64,000 nucleotides of DNA from Atopobiaceae bacterium (GCA_902834555.1 CADFJN010000002.1:118985-182984), one strand, 5' to 3'. Shown: positions 25,576 to 34,480, numbered from the stretch's first letter. Translations and numbers: made by a program. Notes: generated from the sequence alone by a model not told the origin.

Positions 25576-26603
25576 TAGTGCTGGTGGGGACGCTCGGAGG
25601 CGGGGCGCAGCTCCGCGCGGCATCGAATCATCTCGGCGGCGATCGAGATGGCGATCTCGGGCGGCGTCACCGCGAGGATAGGGTCACCAATGGGCAGGTG
25701 AATACCCTCGTCGACCCAGGTGGGGTCGACCCCGCGCTCCTTCAGGGTCTTGCGCGCAAAGACCGCCTTACCCCTACTGCCAATGCAGCCCACGTAGGCG
25801 GGGCGCACGCGTGCAACCTGCTCGAGCACGTCGATGTCCCAGGCGTGCCCGTGCGTGGTCACCACCACATAGTCGCGCGACGTCACCTGCACCTTCTCGC
25901 CCAGCTTCGTGAAGTCACCGAGCACCACGCACTCCGCTGCCGGGAAGTCTCCGGAAACCGCGACTCCCTCGCGGTCGTCGAAGACCACCACCCTAAAGCC
26001 CACGCTGGCAAGGACGGGGGTAAGGGCACGACCAACGTGTCCACCGCCAAAGATGTAGGCAATGGGGTCGGGACCGGCAGGCTCTGCGTAGGTCTTGCTC
26101 TCCTCGTCCCAAAGGGTTGTCTCCGTAGTGGCACGGGGGTCACCCTGGGGCAGCTCGTCGAGGTTGGCAAGTTCGATGGTCACGTCCGAGAGATCCGCCC
26201 AGCGCTCAGTGATCACGAAGGGCTTGCCGGAGCGCAGGCGCTCCAGCAGGTCACCCAACGCCCCCTTGGCAAACGCGGGGTCCCACAGCTTCACGCCCAC
26301 CAGGGCGTCGCCGCCGCAGGCCATGCCCGTCTTGGCATGCGTCATCCACTCCAGCTGGTTGGGCTCCTCGCCCGCCAGCACATGCTGGCACCTCTCCTGC
26401 ATCTGCTGCTCTATGCGGCCACCGCCAATCGTACCCAGCCAGGTTCCGTCCGCGAGAAGCGCCATGCGCGCGCTCGCGCCACGTGGCATGGAGCCGCGCG
26501 TGGCAAGGATGCTTGCGAGGGCGAATGCCCGGCCCTCCTCGGCCTCCCTTAGGAGGCGTCCTACAAACGCGATGTCGCGCAGGGTCTCGTGCGAGTCTGT
26601 CAT
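25575..26603 (-). CDS. XdhC/CoxI-family molybdenum hydroxylase maturation chaperone
   Basis: A 342-residue XdhC-type protein: N-terminal ASILATRGSMPRGASARMALL with the GTIGGGRIEQQM motif, and a C-terminal Rossmann domain from YIFGGGHVGRALTPVLA to the VGCIGSRGKAVFARKTL and IGDPILAVTPPEIAISIAAEMI segments. XdhC proteins bind and sulfurate (or here possibly selenate) the molybdenum cofactor before inserting it into the hydroxylase. It is last in a tightly packed operon with selD, yqeB, the DUF3343 gene, the desulfurase and yedF. That setting points to the selenium-dependent hydroxylase trait rather than ordinary xanthine oxidase sulfuration. Confidence 0.9.
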   Translation of the reverse strand: MTDSHETLRDIAFVGRLLREAEEGRAFALASILATRGSMPRGASARMALLADGTWLGTIGGGRIEQQMQERCQHVLAGEEPNQLEWMTHAKTGMACGGDALVGVKLWDPAFAKGALGDLLERLRSGKPFVITERWADLSDVTIELANLDELPQGDPRATTETTLWDEESKTYAEPAGPDPIAYIFGGGHVGRALTPVLASVGFRVVVFDDREGVAVSGDFPAAECVVLGDFTKLGEKVQVTSRDYVVVTTHGHAWDIDVLEQVARVRPAYVGCIGSRGKAVFARKTLKERGVDPTWVDEGIHLPIGDPILAVTPPEIAISIAAEMIRCRAELRPASERPHQH

Positions 26604-26654
26604 AGGTTTCTACCTGCCATTCGTTTGGTTGGCGTTGGATGTGTCAAGACGCTT

Positions 26655-27734
26655 CTATCCGGCAAAGCCCAGGCGGATACGCGGACCGCCGTCATAGGCC
26701 TCCACGCGGCCCACCACACGCGCGTCCGGAACGCGCCCATCGGCGAGGAGGTCGGCCACCAGAGAGTCCGCATCGTCTGCCGCAACCGCCACGAGGAGCC
26801 CACCCGAGGTCTCCGGGCAGAAGAGGAGGTCGGCAAGGTCCTGCGGCACGCCCGTTGCGTCCACAGATGCCTCAGCAAAGTGGCGGTTGCGATACATTCC
26901 CGCAGGCAGAATGCCAAGACGAGCCCAGTCGCGCGCGTGGGCGAGAAGTGCCGGTGCACCGGCGTCAATCACTGCGCGAATGTCCGCGCCTTGGGCCATC
27001 TCGAGTGTGTGGCCCATGAGGCCAAAGCCCGTGACGTCGGTGGTCGCGTGGACGTCGTGACGCACGATCACGTCACGAGCCCAGCGGTTGAGGCACATCA
27101 TCTGGCGCTCCGCAGCCGCAACGTCCGCGGGGTCTGCCAGGCCGCCCTTCTCGGCAGTGGTAATGACGCCCACGCCGAGCGCCTTGGTGAGCACAAGGAC
27201 GTCACCTGGGCGCGCACCCGAGTTGGTGAGCATGCGGTGCGGGTCCACAAAGCCCGTGACTGCCAGGCCGTACTTGGGCTCCTCGTCGTAAATGCTGTGC
27301 CCGCCCACGATGGAGGCGCCCGCCTCGTAGACCTTCTCGTAGCCGCCCCGCAGGATCTCGTGGACAACGTCGGAGGACATGTCCTCGGGCACGGCCATCA
27401 CGTTGAGCGCCACTTTGGGCTCGCCACCCATGGCATAGACGTCCGAAAGCGCGTTGGTGGCGGCAATGGCACCGTAGGTGTAGGGGTCGTCGGCGATGGG
27501 CGGGAAGAAGTCGACCGTCTCCACGATGGCCACGTCGTCGGTCACCCGGTAGACCGCCGCATCGTCCGACTTGTCAAAGCCAACCAGGAGGTTGGGGTCA
27601 CGCTGGACCTTGATGTCCTTGAGGAGCTTCGCAAGCTCGCCCGCGCCCACCTTTGCGCCGCAGCCGGCGCACTCGGCGAGCTTGGTGAGCTTGACGTCGT
27701 TGCCGCCAGCGGATGCCACGTTGTTCTCTGCCAT
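26655..27734 (-). CDS. selD: Selenide, water dikinase (selenophosphate synthetase)
   Basis: A 359-residue AIR-synthase-fold enzyme that makes selenophosphate from selenide and ATP. The catalytic position is cysteine (AECAGCGAKVGAGEL), not selenocysteine. LLVGFDKSDDAAVYRV and the EDMSSDVVHEIL and GGHSIYDEEPKYGLAVTG motifs match SelD. It starts 2 bases after the yqeB stop. Because selA, selB and selC are not visible and the neighbours are selenium-cofactor proteins, the product is probably used mainly for the labile selenium of the molybdenum hydroxylase. Confidence 0.95.
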   Translation of the reverse strand: MAENNVASAGGNDVKLTKLAECAGCGAKVGAGELAKLLKDIKVQRDPNLLVGFDKSDDAAVYRVTDDVAIVETVDFFPPIADDPYTYGAIAATNALSDVYAMGGEPKVALNVMAVPEDMSSDVVHEILRGGYEKVYEAGASIVGGHSIYDEEPKYGLAVTGFVDPHRMLTNSGARPGDVLVLTKALGVGVITTAEKGGLADPADVAAAERQMMCLNRWARDVIVRHDVHATTDVTGFGLMGHTLEMAQGADIRAVIDAGAPALLAHARDWARLGILPAGMYRNRHFAEASVDATGVPQDLADLLFCPETSGGLLVAVAADDADSLVADLLADGRVPDARVVGRVEAYDGGPRIRLGFAG

Positions 27735-27736
27735 TG

Positions 27737-28543
27737 CTAGCCCTCCAGCCTGTGCGAGAAGTGCAGCAGCGCCTCAAGGACGCCACCGCCCACGGCGCGC
27801 GCCTTGTCAGAGACACTGAAGCAGTGCCCTACCTTGCAGCGCGGGTCGATGTCCCCGGACTTCATGCCCTTGGTGACGGGGCAGCCCTCCTGGAGAAGGC
27901 CGCGCAGCACGCCGTCAATGGTCGCGTAGAGGGGCTCGCCAGAGACCTTGGCCACGAGGTCGCCCTTCTTGACCTGGTCGCCGATCTTTGCGATGGGTTC
28001 AAAGGGGCCGTCTGCCGGCGCGCGCAGCACGCGCTCGGTGGTGAAGCCGCCAATATTTCCCGGCACACCGGTGTTGGGGATGGGCGAGCCGTCGTAGATA
28101 ACGCGCCCCAGGTAGTGGCCGCGCTTGGTCTCGATGGCGGCATGGCAGTCCGCGCTGGAGTTCTCGCCCGCGTGGAAGCCCGGACCCACGCCAATGACCA
28201 CGGGCGCCATGTCCTTGGTGGTCCCCAGGTTCTCCTTGGCGAGAATGGCGTCGATAACGGCCTCGGGCGCAAGCTTGGGGATGCTCTCCCCCTTGGGGTC
28301 CACAAGCACGGCGATGGTACCTGTGGCCGCGACCTCGGCCGCCTCAGACGCGCTCTCGCAGCGCACCGCGCGGATGCCCTCGACCTCGGCCTCGCCCAGA
28401 CGCACGGCCTCCGAGAAGCACACGGTGCGGCGCACCGAGGTTGGCACCGCAACGTCCAGCATCACGATGGACGCTCCCGAGCGGTGGAGCCTCACGGCAA
28501 TGCCCGAGGCAATATCTCCCGCCCCTCTCACAACAACCAGCAT
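27737..28543 (-). CDS. yqeB: YqeB, selenium-dependent molybdenum hydroxylase accessory protein
   Basis: A 268-residue protein starting LVVVRGAGDIASGIAVRLHRSG, a Rossmann-like opening typical of YqeB (EF2563 family). YqeB and YqeC are the signature accessory proteins of selenium-dependent molybdenum hydroxylases. The C-terminal half has a lipoyl/biotin-carrier-like stretch (KIGDQVKKGDLVAKVSGEPLYATIDGVLRGLL). The ATG at 28543 follows GGAGGGGG; a TTG 18 bases upstream is less likely. Its exact reaction in selenium insertion is not established. Confidence 0.9.
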   Translation of the reverse strand: MLVVVRGAGDIASGIAVRLHRSGASIVMLDVAVPTSVRRTVCFSEAVRLGEAEVEGIRAVRCESASEAAEVAATGTIAVLVDPKGESIPKLAPEAVIDAILAKENLGTTKDMAPVVIGVGPGFHAGENSSADCHAAIETKRGHYLGRVIYDGSPIPNTGVPGNIGGFTTERVLRAPADGPFEPIAKIGDQVKKGDLVAKVSGEPLYATIDGVLRGLLQEGCPVTKGMKSGDIDPRCKVGHCFSVSDKARAVGGGVLEALLHFSHRLEG

Positions 28544-28577
28544 GTCTCCCCCTCCGTCCAACTAGGAGCAGACGCCC

Positions 28578-28817
28578 CTAGAGTTCCAGCTCGTACAATC
28601 CGGCGCAGGCAAAGCGGCCCTTTGCGAGCCGCTCGAAGTCACCGCGCGCCTCCGGCGGCATGGACCAGGCAAGCCCGCAGTCCGCGCGAATGCTCACGGG
28701 CGTTGGGATAATCCTTCCCGCGACGCCCGCCTCCTTGCAGGCAGCCTCGCAGGCCAGCGCCTCGTGCGTCGAGTCAAATGACGCAACAACGCGTGGCTCG
28801 CGCCTATGACGTGGCAT
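28578..28817 (-). CDS. DUF3343 small protein (putative Se/S carrier-like)
   Basis: A 79-residue protein: VVASFDSTHEALACEAACKEAGVAGRIIPTPVSIRADCGLAWSMP, the DUF3343 pattern with a single conserved cysteine in the ADCGLA motif. Members sit beside selenium or sulfur genes and are thought to carry the chalcogen. The ATG at 28817 overlaps the desulfurase stop by 14 bases, which fixes the start. Confidence 0.85.
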   Translation of the reverse strand: MPRHRREPRVVASFDSTHEALACEAACKEAGVAGRIIPTPVSIRADCGLAWSMPPEARGDFERLAKGRFACAGLYELEL

Positions 28818-30003
28818 CGTCGTCGCCCTCCCCCTCTGCGGCCAGCTCGGCCAGGGCGGAAAGCGCCGCATCCACGTCCTCCTCGGTGGTGAAGCACCCA
28901 AACGAGAAGCGCACGACGCCCGTGTCCTGCGTACCCAGCGCCCGATGCATGCGCGGCGCGCAATGGCCGCCCGCGCGCACGGCGATGTCGTAGTCGTGGC
29001 CGAGGGCGTCCGCGACCTCGGAAGAGTCCCAGCCTGGCAGGTTCACGCTCACAACCGGCGCGTGGTCAAAGCCGGGGTCGAGAAGCCCCTCTTCCATTGC
29101 CGGGAAGTCGCCGTAGACCGTGGCGCCCGCGCGGCGCGCGCCCGTCACGAAGCGCCTCACGAGCGCGAGGTCGTGGGCGTGGATGGTGTCGAGGCCCTTC
29201 TCGGCAATCCATGCCGCCGCAGCCGAGAGTCCCGCGATGCCATGGCCGTTGAGCGTGCCAGCCTCCAGGTGCTCGGGGTAGCCCGCTGGCTGGCCCTCCT
29301 CGAAGGAGAGCACGCCCGTGCCGCCGCGCAGCACCGGATGAACGTCCACGCCTGGCGCCACGGCTAGGCCGCCCGTGCCCTGGGGGCCCATGAGGGCCTT
29401 GTGCCCCGTGAAGGCCACGAGGTCAATGCCCAGCTCGTCCATGCAGATGGGACGCGCTCCCGCCGTCTGCGCACAGTCGAGAAGCACCGGCGCCCCCACG
29501 CCATGCGCCGCCTTGACCACGCGTGCCAGCTCTGCGCGCGAGAGAACGTTGCCCGTGAGGTTTGAGGCGTGCGTGAGACAGACAAGGCTCGTACCAGGCA
29601 CGATAGCGTTTACCAGGGCGTCTATGTCAAGCACGCCGCGGCGGTCTGCTGCCGCGAAGCTCAGGGTCACGCCCCTCTCGTCCCTAAGGCGGTAGAGCGG
29701 CCGCAGGATCGAGTTGTGGTCCCAGTCCGTTGCCACCACGCGCCCGCCATCGGGCACCGTGCCCAGGATGGCCATGTTGAGCGCCTCGGTGGCGTTGGCG
29801 GCAAAGACCAGCCGCTCGGGGTGGCCAAAGCCGAGAAGCGCCGAGACCCGCTCCCGCGCGAGAGCGATGGAGCGGGCGGCGGCAAGCTCGGACTCGTGGG
29901 CACCGCGGCCGCACGAGCCAAAGGTGCGCATGGCGTCTGCGACGGCGTCGACCACGCACTCGGGACGCTGGTGCGAGGTGGCGGCACAGTTGAGGTAGAT
30001 CAT
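28804..30003 (-). CDS. Cysteine desulfurase / selenocysteine lyase-like (class V aminotransferase)
   Basis: A 399-residue PLP enzyme of the CsdB/SufS-like group. The PLP lysine is in AFTGHKALMGPQGTGGL, and the active-site cysteine region GGHCAPRMHRALGTQDTGVVRFSF lies near the C-terminus. It would remove sulfur from cysteine or selenium from selenocysteine as a persulfide/perselenide. Placed between the DUF3343 and yedF genes, it most likely mobilises selenium for SelD or the molybdenum cofactor. Spacing to neighbours is -14 and 16 bases, so it is operonic. Confidence 0.9.
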   Translation of the reverse strand: MIYLNCAATSHQRPECVVDAVADAMRTFGSCGRGAHESELAAARSIALARERVSALLGFGHPERLVFAANATEALNMAILGTVPDGGRVVATDWDHNSILRPLYRLRDERGVTLSFAAADRRGVLDIDALVNAIVPGTSLVCLTHASNLTGNVLSRAELARVVKAAHGVGAPVLLDCAQTAGARPICMDELGIDLVAFTGHKALMGPQGTGGLAVAPGVDVHPVLRGGTGVLSFEEGQPAGYPEHLEAGTLNGHGIAGLSAAAAWIAEKGLDTIHAHDLALVRRFVTGARRAGATVYGDFPAMEEGLLDPGFDHAPVVSVNLPGWDSSEVADALGHDYDIAVRAGGHCAPRMHRALGTQDTGVVRFSFGCFTTEEDVDAALSALAELAAEGEGDDDATS

Positions 30004-30019
30004 GGCGCGGGCCTTGTCG

Positions 30020-30631
30020 CTACAGCGTAGTGACGCCCGGCTCGCCGGCCATAACCTTGGCGATCTCGTACAGGTTGGTCACGCCGCCCACCGCAAGCTT
30101 CTCGCGGATGCCGTAGAAGTCCAGGCAGGTGCCGCAGGTGAGGATCTGCGTCCCGCGGCTCTCGAGCTCCTTGATGTCCTCGAGAGACTCCGAGCCCTCG
30201 CAGGTTAGGTGCGCGCCGCCGTTGAAGAAGATCATCTTCTTGGGGACGGACTCGCCGTGCGCCAGGGCGTAGATGAGCCCCTTCATGAGGATGTGGCCGA
30301 GCTTCTCGTCACCGCGACCCATGGTGTCGGTGTCCACGGCAATGACGGAGGCGCCGGTAGCGGGCAGGTCGCAGAAGGCCTGAGCCTCAGAGGCGGCGTT
30401 CTCGGAAGCGCTCACCTCGCCGCGCGGGGTCAGCGTGAGGGTGGTCTCGTCGCCGGACGCGGTGGTGGTAAGGTCGCAGTTCTTCTCGGCTGCCAGACGC
30501 GTGAGGTTGCCAAGGGCAACGGAATCATTGACAACGACCTCGAGGGACTCGCCGGCAGCGAGCTTGGGCAGAGCCTCCAGCGTGAGCACGACGGGCTTGG
30601 GGCAGGTAAGGTTGCGTGCGTCGATCTTCAT
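30020..30631 (-). CDS. yedF: YedF sulfurtransferase-like selenium metabolism protein
   Basis: A 203-residue two-domain protein. Residues 1-70 are TusA-like (IDARNLTCPKPVVLTLEAL with the CPxP cysteine). Residues ~90-203 are a DsrE/F-like domain ending GTQILTCGTCLDFYGIREKLAVGGVTNLYEI with two or three conserved cysteines. YedF proteins occur with SelD and are believed to hand on selenium. It is the first gene of the operon running to the XdhC-type chaperone, and is divergent from yqeC. Confidence 0.92.
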   Translation of the reverse strand: MKIDARNLTCPKPVVLTLEALPKLAAGESLEVVVNDSVALGNLTRLAAEKNCDLTTTASGDETTLTLTPRGEVSASENAASEAQAFCDLPATGASVIAVDTDTMGRGDEKLGHILMKGLIYALAHGESVPKKMIFFNGGAHLTCEGSESLEDIKELESRGTQILTCGTCLDFYGIREKLAVGGVTNLYEIAKVMAGEPGVTTL

Positions 30632-30722
30632 GGTGACTCCAATCTGTTTGCCGGCGGAGCGCCACGACTGATGTCAGGCGTCGTCGGGCGTTAACCACAT
30701 GAGTGTATAACGTCGGCCCGAA

Positions 30723-30794
30723 ATGAGACAAAGGGACAGTCCCTTTGTCTCATCCGGTATGCTATTGGACAAGGGAAACTCCCTTTGTCTCATT
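30723..30794. repeat. TGAGACAAAGGGA palindromes, copy 4 (double)
   Basis: A complete palindrome (30724-30752) is followed 15 bases later by a second whose left arm is shortened to GACAAGGGA (30768-30793). Unlike the other sites this pair lies between divergent genes (yedF and yqeC), within their promoter region, so a pure terminator role does not fit here. Confidence 0.85.
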
Positions 30795-30824
30795 AGAGCA
30801 TATGACTTTTTGTAAGGGTTCCTC

Positions 30825-31532
30825 ATGAATCTTGCGGATTTGCTGCGAACGGATAGCGGCGTTCTATCAGTGGTTGGAAGCGGGGGCAAGTCGACCCTGG
30901 TGAACGAGCTGGCGCGCGAGCTGGGATGCACCGTAGTTATCGCCACGTCCACGCACATGCTGGCACCCGAGGGCTGCCCGCTCCTGCTTGATGCCACGGA
31001 GCTCGATGTGGAGCAGGCGCTCTGGTACACCCGCGTGGTCTGCGTGGGGACCCGCGCACCGGGCGCGGAGGGGGCCGCCGGAAAGCTGTGCGCCCCGTCG
31101 CTTGGCTTTGGCACACTCGCCGTACTTGCCGACCGCGTGCTGGTAGAGGCCGATGGCGCACGCAGACTGCCCCACAAGGCACACGCTGCACACGAGCCCG
31201 TGGTTCCGGCCGAGAGCAGCCAGACCATCCAGGTGGTGGGAGCATCGGGGTTTGGCGGGCGCGTGGGCGAAGTTGTGCATCGGCCGGAGCTCATGTGCGC
31301 GGCCGCGGGCTGCTCCGTGAGCGACGAGTGCACGCCCGAGCTGTACGCGCGCTTTGTTGCTGCAGAGCACGCGGCTGGCGTGGTGCGTGCGGACGACATC
31401 GTGGTGAACCAGGCCGATGACCAGGCCGGCATTGAACTTGCCGCACGGTTTGCCTCTGCCCTGCGAGCGTGCGGGGACGAGACGCCCGTCGCTGCCGGCT
31501 CCGTGCGCGAGCACCGCCTGGAGCGGGTGTAG
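30825..31532 (+). CDS. yqeC: YqeC, putative selenium-dependent hydroxylase accessory protein
   Basis: A 235-residue protein with a P-loop at the N-terminus (VVGSGGKSTLVNELARELG, Walker A-like GGKST), IATSTHML next, and VLVEADGARRLPHKAH (Walker B-like with the VEADG motif). This is the YqeC family, which always accompanies YqeB in organisms with a selenium-dependent molybdenum hydroxylase. The ATG at 30825 follows AAGGG. It is transcribed away from the yedF operon. Confidence 0.9.
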   Translation: MNLADLLRTDSGVLSVVGSGGKSTLVNELARELGCTVVIATSTHMLAPEGCPLLLDATELDVEQALWYTRVVCVGTRAPGAEGAAGKLCAPSLGFGTLAVLADRVLVEADGARRLPHKAHAAHEPVVPAESSQTIQVVGASGFGGRVGEVVHRPELMCAAAGCSVSDECTPELYARFVAAEHAAGVVRADDIVVNQADDQAGIELAARFASALRACGDETPVAAGSVREHRLERV

Positions 31533-31807
31533 CGCGAGGTCGGTTCCGCGGGCGCCTCTCGGCGCGGGGGCTTCTCGGCCCGCAAGCTCTTCTCGGCGCG
31601 GGCGCTTCTCGGCCCTGGTCTCCCAGAAACCTGTGGCTTAATAGCAGTTAGCCTCGTGCGTCGCTGAGAGAGTCCGCAGGTGGACGGCTTGCGGCCTTTA
31701 CGGAGGGTGCTATTAAGTCGCAGGTTTGCCAAGAGAGGGGCGGAGCGAGGGGGCGTTTCGGACGCAGCGGGAAGCCCTGCCGGAAAGCCAGCGGGACCCA
31801 ACAGGGC
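31533..31807. repeat. TTAATAGCAG inverted element and CTTCTCGGC-rich spacer
   Basis: Between yqeC and the convergent membrane gene, 31545-31620 repeats CTCTCGGCGCG/CTTCTCGGC words about every 16-18 bases. At 31627-31727 an element has imperfectly inverted ends (AAACCTGTGGCTTAATAGCA and TGCTATTAAGTCGCAGGTTT) around a ~60-base middle holding CCGCAGGT. It belongs with the elements at 39.6 and 45.1 kb. No gene is seen in these 275 bases. Confidence 0.7.
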
Positions 31808-32380
31808 CTATGCTCCGGCGGGCAGGCAGCACGCAATCACGATGCTCACGACGCCGATGAGCGCCAGCGGAACGCACCCGTCGACAAACGACGGCAGCGG
31901 CTCAAGCCGGTAGTAGAGCACGTAGCACACCAGGCTCACAACAAAACCCACCAAGGCAAGCACCGCTACCAGCGCCGCCACGCCGGTCTGACCCGCGCCC
32001 CCAAGGGCCAGCGCGCAGCAGGCTTCCATGCCAAGCCACGCCACAAAGAGCACCAGCTCGGTGGTGGGTTGCCGCTGGAACATGCGCTGCGTGATGCCGA
32101 GAAGCACCAGGTAGAGAACAACGGCACCAACCAGGCACCCAACCACAACCCTCGTGGGCGCAAGCTCGGCCGCTCCCCCGCAGATGCGCGTGGCCCCAAA
32201 GACCCCGCACGCCACCGCGCCGAGAATGGCCACGATGCCGATGGCCCTCAACACTCCGTGTGCAGAGCCACCGCTCACCTTGGGCCAGAAGAAGACGGCC
32301 CACCAGGCAAGATACAGGGCACAGCACGCAGCCATGAGCGCGTGCCCCTGCCTCATCTGCTCAAACGCAATGGCATCCAC
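31808..32380 (-). CDS. Hypothetical multi-pass membrane protein
   Basis: A 190-residue protein with about six hydrophobic helices: ALMAACCALYLAWWAVFFW, AIGIVAILGAVACGVFG, VVVGCLVGAVVLYLVLLGI, ELVLFVAWLGMEACCAL, VAALVAVLALVGFVVSLVCYVLYY and PLALIGVVSIVIACCL. No family is recognised. The GTG start at 32380 follows GGGGAGG. It sits between yqeC and ridA, but nothing ties it to purine or selenium metabolism. About 230 bases (32381-32610) separate it from ridA and hold only a weak imperfect hairpin around 32434-32490. Confidence 0.7.
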   Translation of the reverse strand: MDAIAFEQMRQGHALMAACCALYLAWWAVFFWPKVSGGSAHGVLRAIGIVAILGAVACGVFGATRICGGAAELAPTRVVVGCLVGAVVLYLVLLGITQRMFQRQPTTELVLFVAWLGMEACCALALGGAGQTGVAALVAVLALVGFVVSLVCYVLYYRLEPLPSFVDGCVPLALIGVVSIVIACCLPAGA

Positions 32381-32610
32381 AATGGCCTCCCCTAACAGAT
32401 ATCACGGAGTATCGCCTAGAGAACCTCGCAACATCCCGATAATAGCTCTGCTCAGCAGAAGTACTCTCTAGCTGCTATGTTGTCGGATTCCGCGATTCTC
32501 GTTGTCACTTTCCGCTACCGCAGCCGTACCATGCGTCGAGAAAAACGGGCGGCGCCAGCACCAGCCAGCACCGTCCGCCTTGGGGAGCAATACTACTGAA
32601 CGGACCAGAC

Positions 32611-32991
32611 CTAGACCCTCGCGACGGCCTTAATCTCGACCTTACCGCCACCGGGGAGCGCAGCCACCTGGAACGCCGCACGCGCGGGGTACGGGGCCTC
32701 AAAGAACTCGGCGTAGATCTCGTTCATGGCGCCAAACTCGTTGATGTCGGCGAGAAGGACGGTGGTCTCGACCACGTCAGCCATGGAGGCGCCAGCGGCC
32801 TCGAGGATGTTCTTCACGTTGGTCAGGCTCTGGCGGGTCTGGCTCTGGATGTCGTCGCCGGCGAGCTTGCCGGTGGCAGGATCGATGCCCAGCTGTCCGG
32901 ACACGTTGATGGACCCGTTGGACACAACGCCCGCAGAGTAGGGCCCAAGCGCCTTGGGGGCCTTGTCGGTGACGATGGCGGTCTTGCTCAT
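32611..32991 (-). CDS. ridA: RidA family enamine/imine deaminase
   Basis: A 126-residue RidA (YjgF/UK114) protein: TDKAPKALGPYSAGVVSNG and GQLGIDPATGKL motifs, and the catalytic arginine in YPARAAFQVAALPGGGKVEIKAVA. It hydrolyses reactive 2-aminoacrylate to pyruvate and ammonia. The start at 32991 fits the family. It follows the hydantoinase gene on the same strand by 103 bases, at the end of the ygeY-to-hyuA run. Aminoacrylate is an intermediate of the YgeX reaction encoded in the same island, which would explain its presence. Confidence 0.92.
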   Translation of the reverse strand: MSKTAIVTDKAPKALGPYSAGVVSNGSINVSGQLGIDPATGKLAGDDIQSQTRQSLTNVKNILEAAGASMADVVETTVLLADINEFGAMNEIYAEFFEAPYPARAAFQVAALPGGGKVEIKAVARV

Positions 32992-33094
32992 GAGAAACTC
33001 CTTCGCTTCCTGCCCGCATACGCGGACGACCAATGGATGAGTAAAACGGGGGCCGAGAAGCGCGCGGCGTGCACGACCCGCGGCGCGCGCAGCC

Positions 33095-34480
33095 CTAGCG
33101 GGCCACGTAGCGGCCGGGCTTCTCGCCCGTAGGCTCGCCGTCGCGCACGGCAAGCGTGCCGTTCACAAAGACGAGCTTGGCGCGCCCGTGCGCCTCAAAG
33201 CCCTCATAGGTGGTGTAGTCGACGGCCTGGTGCTGGTTGGCCGCGCTGATGGTCCAGCGCGCCGAGGGATCCCACACGCAGATGTCCGCGTCGGAGCCAG
33301 CGGCAAGCGCGCCTTTGCGCGGGTACATGCCAAACACGCGCGCCTGGCCCTCGGAGAGCAGGTGCAGGTAGTCCATGGGACCAAGCTGCCCCTCGAACGT
33401 GGTCATGATGAGCGCCGGCCTGTGCTCAACGCCAGGTCCCCCGTTGGGGATCTTGGTGAAGTCGCCACGGCCGCGATCCTTCTGGCCATGCAGGTTAAAC
33501 GAGCAGTGGTCGGTCGAGATCTGGTCGACCTCGCCGTCTGCCACGGCCTCGCGCAGCGCCGCGATGTCCGTGGGCTTGCGCAGCGGCGGACTCATCACGT
33601 ACTTTGCGCCGGCGAATCCGTCCTCGCCCTGCTCCAGGTAGCGGGTGTCGTCCAGCAGCAGGTACTGCGGGCAGGTCTCAAGCGACACGCGCACGCCGCG
33701 CTCGCGGGCGGCTCGCACCTGCTCAAGGCCCAGACGAGTAGAGCAGTGCACCACGTTCACGCGGGCGCCCGTGAGCTCGGAGAGGTACATCAGCCGGCTG
33801 ATGGCCTCGGCCTCGCACTCGGCCGGACGGCTCAGCGGGTGCCCCTCGGGCCCCGTGATGCCATCGGCAAGCACCCTACGCTGCAGCTCGTTGACAAGCG
33901 TGCCGTTCTCGCAGTGAACGCAGAGAATGCCGTCGAAGGGCTTGATGGCCTCGAGCACCTCCATGGTCTGGGCATCGTCCAGGCGCAGGTGGTCGTAGGC
34001 AAAGTAGGTCTTGAACGAGGTGATTCCCGCGTCGCGCATGTCCGCGATCTCCTCGCGGGTGTGGTCGTTCCAATCCGCGATGGCCATGTGGAAGGCATAG
34101 TTTGCCGTGCATGTGCCGTCGGCGCGCTTGTGCCACTCGTCGAGCGCCTGGTGAAGGGTCATGCCCTTGTCCTGCGTGGCGTAGTCCACGATTGTGGTGG
34201 TTCCACCGCAGGCCGCAGCGCGCGTGCCCGTCTCGAAGCTGTCTGCGGTCCAGTCCATGCCCGTCCAGCACTGCATGTGCGTATGAGCGTCAATGAAGCC
34301 CGGGTAGACCCAGCATCCCGTGGCGTCAAAGACCTCCGCGTCCGCAAGCTGCGCCTCGTCGACGCCACCGGGAACAACGTCTGCAATCTTGTCGCCCTCG
34401 ATGACCACGTCGCCGAGAAAGACTCCCCTCGGCGTGACCAGCTGGCCGTTCCTCAGGACCTTGCGTGCCTGTGCGACCAT
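33095..34480 (-). CDS. hyuA: Hydantoinase/dihydropyrimidinase-type cyclic amidohydrolase
   Basis: A 461-residue urease-superfamily amidohydrolase: GCWVYPGFIDAHTHMQ with the HxH metal ligands, SFKTYFAYDHLR where the carboxylated lysine lies, VHCENG and VVHCSTRLGLEQV metal histidines, and QISTDHCSFN with the final aspartate. These fit D-hydantoinase/dihydropyrimidinase. In the anaerobic purine cluster the E. coli orthologue is HyuA (SsnA-distinct), and it probably opens a cyclic ureide intermediate. It starts 12 bases after mocA. Confidence 0.88.
   Translation of the reverse strand: MVAQARKVLRNGQLVTPRGVFLGDVVIEGDKIADVVPGGVDEAQLADAEVFDATGCWVYPGFIDAHTHMQCWTGMDWTADSFETGTRAAACGGTTTIVDYATQDKGMTLHQALDEWHKRADGTCTANYAFHMAIADWNDHTREEIADMRDAGITSFKTYFAYDHLRLDDAQTMEVLEAIKPFDGILCVHCENGTLVNELQRRVLADGITGPEGHPLSRPAECEAEAISRLMYLSELTGARVNVVHCSTRLGLEQVRAARERGVRVSLETCPQYLLLDDTRYLEQGEDGFAGAKYVMSPPLRKPTDIAALREAVADGEVDQISTDHCSFNLHGQKDRGRGDFTKIPNGGPGVEHRPALIMTTFEGQLGPMDYLHLLSEGQARVFGMYPRKGALAAGSDADICVWDPSARWTISAANQHQAVDYTTYEGFEAHGRAKLVFVNGTLAVRDGEPTGEKPGRYVAR

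Noticed and set aside
26655..27734. Selenocysteine in SelD or other in-frame TGA readthrough
   Set aside because: The catalytic position is a cysteine codon and no gene here needs an internal TGA.
33095..34480. SsnA/chlorohydrolase instead of hydantoinase
   Set aside because: The SFKTYF lysine segment and overall layout fit the dihydropyrimidinase group, and a separate guanine deaminase of the SsnA-like fold is already present at 60888.
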